In this document: one piece after another, positions 5,828-8,557 of the stretch
Position numbering within the stretch: position 1 is the first letter of the stretch
Layout of the letters: each line of letters starts with the position of its first letter
Assembly (NCBI GenBank): GCA_902489185.1
Contig: CABTZC010000078.1
Coordinates: 1 to 8,557 of the forward strand
Reading direction: 5' to 3'
Length of the DNA stretch: 8,557 nucleotides
Origin: an uncultured Brevibacterium sp.
GTDB lineage: Bacteria > Actinomycetota > Actinomycetes > Actinomycetales > Brevibacteriaceae
Made by a program: the position numbers and the translations under genes
Notes under the pieces: model-generated
Databases searched by the model: none
What the model was told of the DNA's origin: nothing
What the model saw: the letters and a program-made list of their open reading frames with translations, nothing else

Positions 5828-7082
5828 ACTCCGCCAGATCCTGTGTTCTGTTGCAATTCTGGCGCTGGGTGGTTCGCTGTTGAGCCCCGGTGCGCCGGCA
5901 CAGGCTGCCCCGAAAGCGTCGCCTGGTCAGTGGTTCATTGAGTCGTACGGAATCGACAAAGCCTGGGAAAGTACCACCGGGAAAGGCGTCAAAGTCTCCA
6001 TCATTGATTCCGGGGTGAAAGGCGATCACGAAAACCTCACGGGCAAAGTTGTGGGTGCAAAAGACTTCTCCGGGTCAAATACCGACGGACAAACCCCGGT
6101 AGGGCCCAAAGGTACCGTGCGTCACGGCACCGCCGTTGCTGGTGTGATTGCAGGTAACGGTTCCAACCTGGGGCCGCGAGGTGTAGCACCAGACGCTGAG
6201 CTTCTTTCGGCATCCATGTGGCTGGGTCCAGGCGGGCCAACGGACGCGCCCTCTTCGCGCGAGCAGGCGGCTGACGCGATCAAATGGTCGGTAGACAAAG
6301 GCGCAAAAGTCATCAACATGTCTCTAGGTTGGGCAGATCCCGCGTGGCCAGAACAGTGGGATGAAGCGTTCGCTTACGCCTACAAAAAAGACGTCGTGAT
6401 TGTTGCGTGTGTGGGTAACGCTTCACAGGGCGCGACCCGGGCTTGGTCGCCGGCCACGGTTCCCGGGGTTGTGGGTGTTGGGGGCCTGAAGAAAGACAAC
6501 TCGCTTGATTCGGAATCCACCGCTCCAGGCATTGCCGTGGACCTCATGGGGCCGGCCCAGAAAATTCCGGTTCCGTACTATGAAGGTGGGTACGCCGAGG
6601 CGGAAGGTTGTTCGTTCGCCGCCCCCTTTGTGTCTGGTGTGGCTGCCCTCATCCGTTCCAAACACCCCGATTATTCGGCCGATCAGGTGGTGGATGTTAT
6701 GACTTCCACTGCGAAATCTGTTAAGGGCCACGACCAAAAAAAGCCCGTCGATCCGATCGTTGGGCATGGGCGGATCGACCCGGTTGCTGCTCTTGAGGCT
6801 CGGCCCGGAGAGAAAGTGGCATCGGCAAAGGACGAACTCGCCGAATGGGTACGCATGCACCGTCGCGCACAACAGTCGTCCAAAGCTGGTCAGGATGCCA
6901 TTGTCGACTCAACAGACAAACCGGGAACCACCTCGGCCCATCAACCCACCCCACACGACCGCAACGAACTCCCATGGTTCTACGTTCCGCTTCTTGGTGT
7001 AGGGGGTGCGTTGATTGTCGCTGGGGCGGTCGCGTGGCAGGTGCAAAACCGACGGCGAAAAAACGGCACGGAAAAGACATGA
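5820..7082 (+). CDS. Membrane-anchored S8 (subtilisin-family) serine protease, mycosin-like
   Basis: This is a 420-residue exported protease. A signal peptide occupies about 1-29 (basic PKLRQ, hydrophobic core 8-22, AQA before the likely cut at 29/30). The S8 catalytic domain follows: Asp63 in IIDSGV, His102 in RHGTAVAG, oxyanion Asn200 in VACVGN, and Ser265 in GCSFAAPFVSG. After a Lys/Ser/Thr/Pro-rich linker (about 335-384) comes one transmembrane helix (about 386-406) and a basic tail (RRRK), so the catalytic domain should face outward. This layout is that of mycosins, the MycP proteases of type VII secretion, and of other actinobacterial anchored subtilases. No secretion genes are visible here. 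The residue before catalytic Ser is Cys, where Thr is usual. There is no obvious long propeptide; the catalytic core starts within 20 residues of the signal peptide. Substrate unknown. Confidence 0.92.
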   Translation: MPKLRQILCSVAILALGGSLLSPGAPAQAAPKASPGQWFIESYGIDKAWESTTGKGVKVSIIDSGVKGDHENLTGKVVGAKDFSGSNTDGQTPVGPKGTVRHGTAVAGVIAGNGSNLGPRGVAPDAELLSASMWLGPGGPTDAPSSREQAADAIKWSVDKGAKVINMSLGWADPAWPEQWDEAFAYAYKKDVVIVACVGNASQGATRAWSPATVPGVVGVGGLKKDNSLDSESTAPGIAVDLMGPAQKIPVPYYEGGYAEAEGCSFAAPFVSGVAALIRSKHPDYSADQVVDVMTSTAKSVKGHDQKKPVDPIVGHGRIDPVAALEARPGEKVASAKDELAEWVRMHRRAQQSSKAGQDAIVDSTDKPGTTSAHQPTPHDRNELPWFYVPLLGVGGALIVAGAVAWQVQNRRRKNGTEKT

Positions 7083-7125
7083 TGAACATTTTGGGGGCGC
7101 GTTCGTGAAAGATCGCATCAAGCGA

Positions 7126-7140
7126 TAGCATGAGACTATG
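7126..7140 (+). promoter_or_regulatory. Probable -10 element and leaderless start of the NADH dehydrogenase
   Basis: TAGCAT (7126-7131) fits the actinobacterial -10 pattern TAnnnT and ends six bases before the ATG at 7138. Transcription would then begin at or next to the ATG, which suits the lack of a clear Shine-Dalgarno there. A -35 is poor: TTCGTG (7102-7107, 18-base spacer) is the best I see. This is inference from pattern alone. Confidence 0.5.
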
Positions 7141-8511
7141 GCTTTGATTCGTAATAGCAAATTGCGTCCACGTGTCCTCGTAGTAGGTGGCGGTTACCTT
7201 GGACTGGTTACCGCCCAGAACCTGTTGAAGAACCTGGGTCGAGGTGAAGCAACGGTCACCGTTGTTGACCCTAACCCGTACATGACTTACCAGCCGTTCC
7301 TTCCAGAAGTTGCCGCCGGTTCGATCGAACCACGCCACGCTGTGGTTCCATTGCGTCGCAACCTCAAGGGTGCAGAAGTTGTCACCGGTTACGTTCGCTC
7401 CATCAACCACGCAAAGAAGTACGCGGTTGTTGAGCCTGAAGGTGACGAAGCATTTGAACTGGACTACGACCACATTGTGCTGGCCGCCGGTTCGGTTGCA
7501 CGCGCACTGCCGATCCCAGGTCTGGACGAAGAAGCTATTGGTGTTAAGCGCATTGAAGAAGCTGTTGCTCTGCGCGACCACATCCTCAACCAGCTCGACG
7601 CTGCCGCTCTCATGGAGAACGACGAAGAACGTCGCAAGGCCCTGACGTTCGTGTTCGTCGGTGGTGGATTCGCTGGTATCGAAGCGCTCGCTGAAATTGA
7701 AGACATGGTGCGTTCGGCTGTTGCTCAGCACGAAACGCTCACCGAAGCCGACGTTCGCTTTGTTCTGGTTGAAGCTGCACCTCGCGTTATGCCAGAAGTT
7801 GGCGAAGCACAGGCACGCTGGGTTGTCGATCACCTGCGTGAACGTGGCGTTGACGTGTACCTCGAAACCTTCCTGCAGGACTGCACCAACAAGCGTTGCA
7901 AGCTGTCCAACGGCGAAGAGTTCGACGCAGACACCATCGTGTGGAACGCCGGTGTGAAGGCGAACCCGCTGCTGGTTGACTCGGACCTCCCGTTGGATGA
8001 CCGTGGTCGCCTCACGGTTCGCGCTGACCTGCGCGTGGAAGATGAGAACGGTGTTGTTGAAGGCGCATGGGGTGCTGGTGACAACGCTGCTGTTCCAGAC
8101 CTCTCCGGTGGCGGTGTTGGTGGCTACTGCGTGCCAAACGCTCAGCACGCTGTTCGCCAGGCTCCTGTTCTGGCTGCAAACGTTCTTGCTGCTCTCCGTG
8201 GCGAAACTGAGTTCCGTCAGTACTTCCACAAGTCACTGGGTGCGGTTGCCGGTATGGGTCTGTACAAGGGTGTCGCTCAGATGGGTGACTTCGAAACCCG
8301 CGGCTTCCTCGCATGGCTCATGCACCGTGGATACCACGGCTACGCAATTCCTACCGTGGACCGCAAGCTGCGCGTGTTCACCAACTGGTTCCTCAACTTC
8401 GTTGCTGGTCGCGACCTCACTGCGTTGAAGGACCTGGATGTGCCACGCAAGAGCTTCGTAGAAGCTGCTCACTCGAAGCCAGCTCCTCGCAAGGAGCCAG
8501 CTAAGAAGTAA
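7138..8511 (+). CDS. ndh: Type II NADH dehydrogenase (NAD(P)/FAD-dependent oxidoreductase)
   Basis: NDH-2 enzymes pass electrons from NADH to membrane quinone through FAD without pumping protons. This 457-residue protein has two Rossmann nucleotide-binding motifs: VVGGGYLG at 15-22 for FAD and FVGGGFAG at 173-180 for NADH. LAAGS lies at 115-119 and GAGDNAAVP at 312-320, the second FAD contact. PNAQHAVRQA (333-342) matches the conserved AQxAxxQ quinone-site region. The C-terminal part (about 365-425) is rich in Trp, Phe and Tyr, with WFLNF near 417-421, as in the membrane-anchoring end of the family. It finishes in a Lys/Pro-rich tail. Codon choice is strongly biased: no TTA, CTA or TCA codon occurs from the start to about base 8226, which suggests high expression. 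It lies 55 bases after the protease, probably under its own promoter, and ends at a strong hairpin. A related flavin oxidoreductase with another acceptor is possible but less likely. Confidence 0.9.
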   Translation: MALIRNSKLRPRVLVVGGGYLGLVTAQNLLKNLGRGEATVTVVDPNPYMTYQPFLPEVAAGSIEPRHAVVPLRRNLKGAEVVTGYVRSINHAKKYAVVEPEGDEAFELDYDHIVLAAGSVARALPIPGLDEEAIGVKRIEEAVALRDHILNQLDAAALMENDEERRKALTFVFVGGGFAGIEALAEIEDMVRSAVAQHETLTEADVRFVLVEAAPRVMPEVGEAQARWVVDHLRERGVDVYLETFLQDCTNKRCKLSNGEEFDADTIVWNAGVKANPLLVDSDLPLDDRGRLTVRADLRVEDENGVVEGAWGAGDNAAVPDLSGGGVGGYCVPNAQHAVRQAPVLAANVLAALRGETEFRQYFHKSLGAVAGMGLYKGVAQMGDFETRGFLAWLMHRGYHGYAIPTVDRKLRVFTNWFLNFVAGRDLTALKDLDVPRKSFVEAAHSKPAPRKEPAKK

Positions 8512-8523
8512 GCGTTAGGCGTG

Positions 8524-8557
8524 TGAGAGGCGACCGCGTGTGTGCGGTCGCCTCTCA
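8524..8557 (+). terminator. Hairpin after ndh, probable terminator (runs to window end)
   Basis: TGAGAGGCGACCGC (8524-8537) is perfectly complementary to 8544-8557, a 14-bp GC-rich stem with a six-base GTGTGT loop, 12 bases after the ndh stop. The window stops at the last paired base, so a T tract cannot be seen. Confidence 0.75.

Noticed and set aside
7102..7121. Possible Rex (redox repressor) site before ndh
   Set aside because: The left half resembles TGTGAA, but the right half does not match TTCACA; the palindrome is not there.
7112..7126. Inverted repeat ATCGC-n5-GCGAT ahead of ndh as an operator or terminator
   Set aside because: A 5-bp stem is short enough to arise by chance and no T run follows; its overlap with the -10 is noted but not enough for a call.
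6721..8229. Long - strand reading frame of 502 codons as a candidate gene
   Set aside because: It lies opposite two well-supported genes, shows no recognisable domain, and is explained by the absence of TTA, CTA and TCA codons in ndh.
1..8557. Mobile element, CRISPR, phage or horizontally acquired island
   Set aside because: No transposase, integrase, direct-repeat array, terminal repeats or compositional break was seen; gene order is that of a conserved actinobacterial core region.

Overview
This is a stretch of chromosome from a moderately GC-rich actinobacterium (Actinomycetota; I would guess Micrococcales or a neighbouring order, but sequence alone does not fix the genus). The reasons are gene order, GC-ending codons mixed with tolerated AT-ending ones, GTG starts, and protein signatures of the actinobacterial type. 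All eight genes lie on the + strand and are tightly packed; the largest gap is about 114 bases. I see no tRNA, rRNA, CRISPR array, insertion sequence or phage gene.

Layout. 1-993 is the C-terminal end of the transcription-repair coupling factor Mfd. It overlaps a MazG-family nucleotide pyrophosphohydrolase (990-1778), which overlaps a Cys-X5-Arg tyrosine/lipid phosphatase (1756-2505). After 42 bases comes enolase (2548-3828) with a strong ribosome binding site, closed by a hairpin terminator (3877-3913). A second run follows: a DivIC/FtsB-like cell division protein (3943-4389), a DUF501 protein (4392-4901), a short Ppx/GppA phosphatase (4892-5827) and a membrane-anchored, exported subtilisin-family protease (5820-7082). 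The last gene is a type II NADH dehydrogenase (7138-8511), probably with its own promoter and a leaderless transcript, followed by a perfect 14-bp hairpin that ends at the window edge.

The order mfd - mazG - X - eno - divIC - DUF501 - ppx is the same as in Mycobacterium tuberculosis (Rv1020 to Rv1026, from memory), where X is the lipoprotein gene lpqU; here X is a phosphatase. The block joins DNA repair, nucleotide-pool cleaning, glycolysis, divisome assembly and polyphosphate/ppGpp metabolism. These are housekeeping functions kept together by descent rather than one pathway. Start signals recur: mazG and the phosphatase share an identical 10-base start region, and divIC and the protease share another, both at overlapping or close junctions.

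Nothing here looks like a wholly new system. The points most worth a second look are the MazG with an altered CPWD motif, the phosphatase in the lpqU slot, the mycosin-like protease with no visible secretion locus and a Cys beside its catalytic Ser, the uncharacterised DUF501 protein, and the probable leaderless start of the NADH dehydrogenase.
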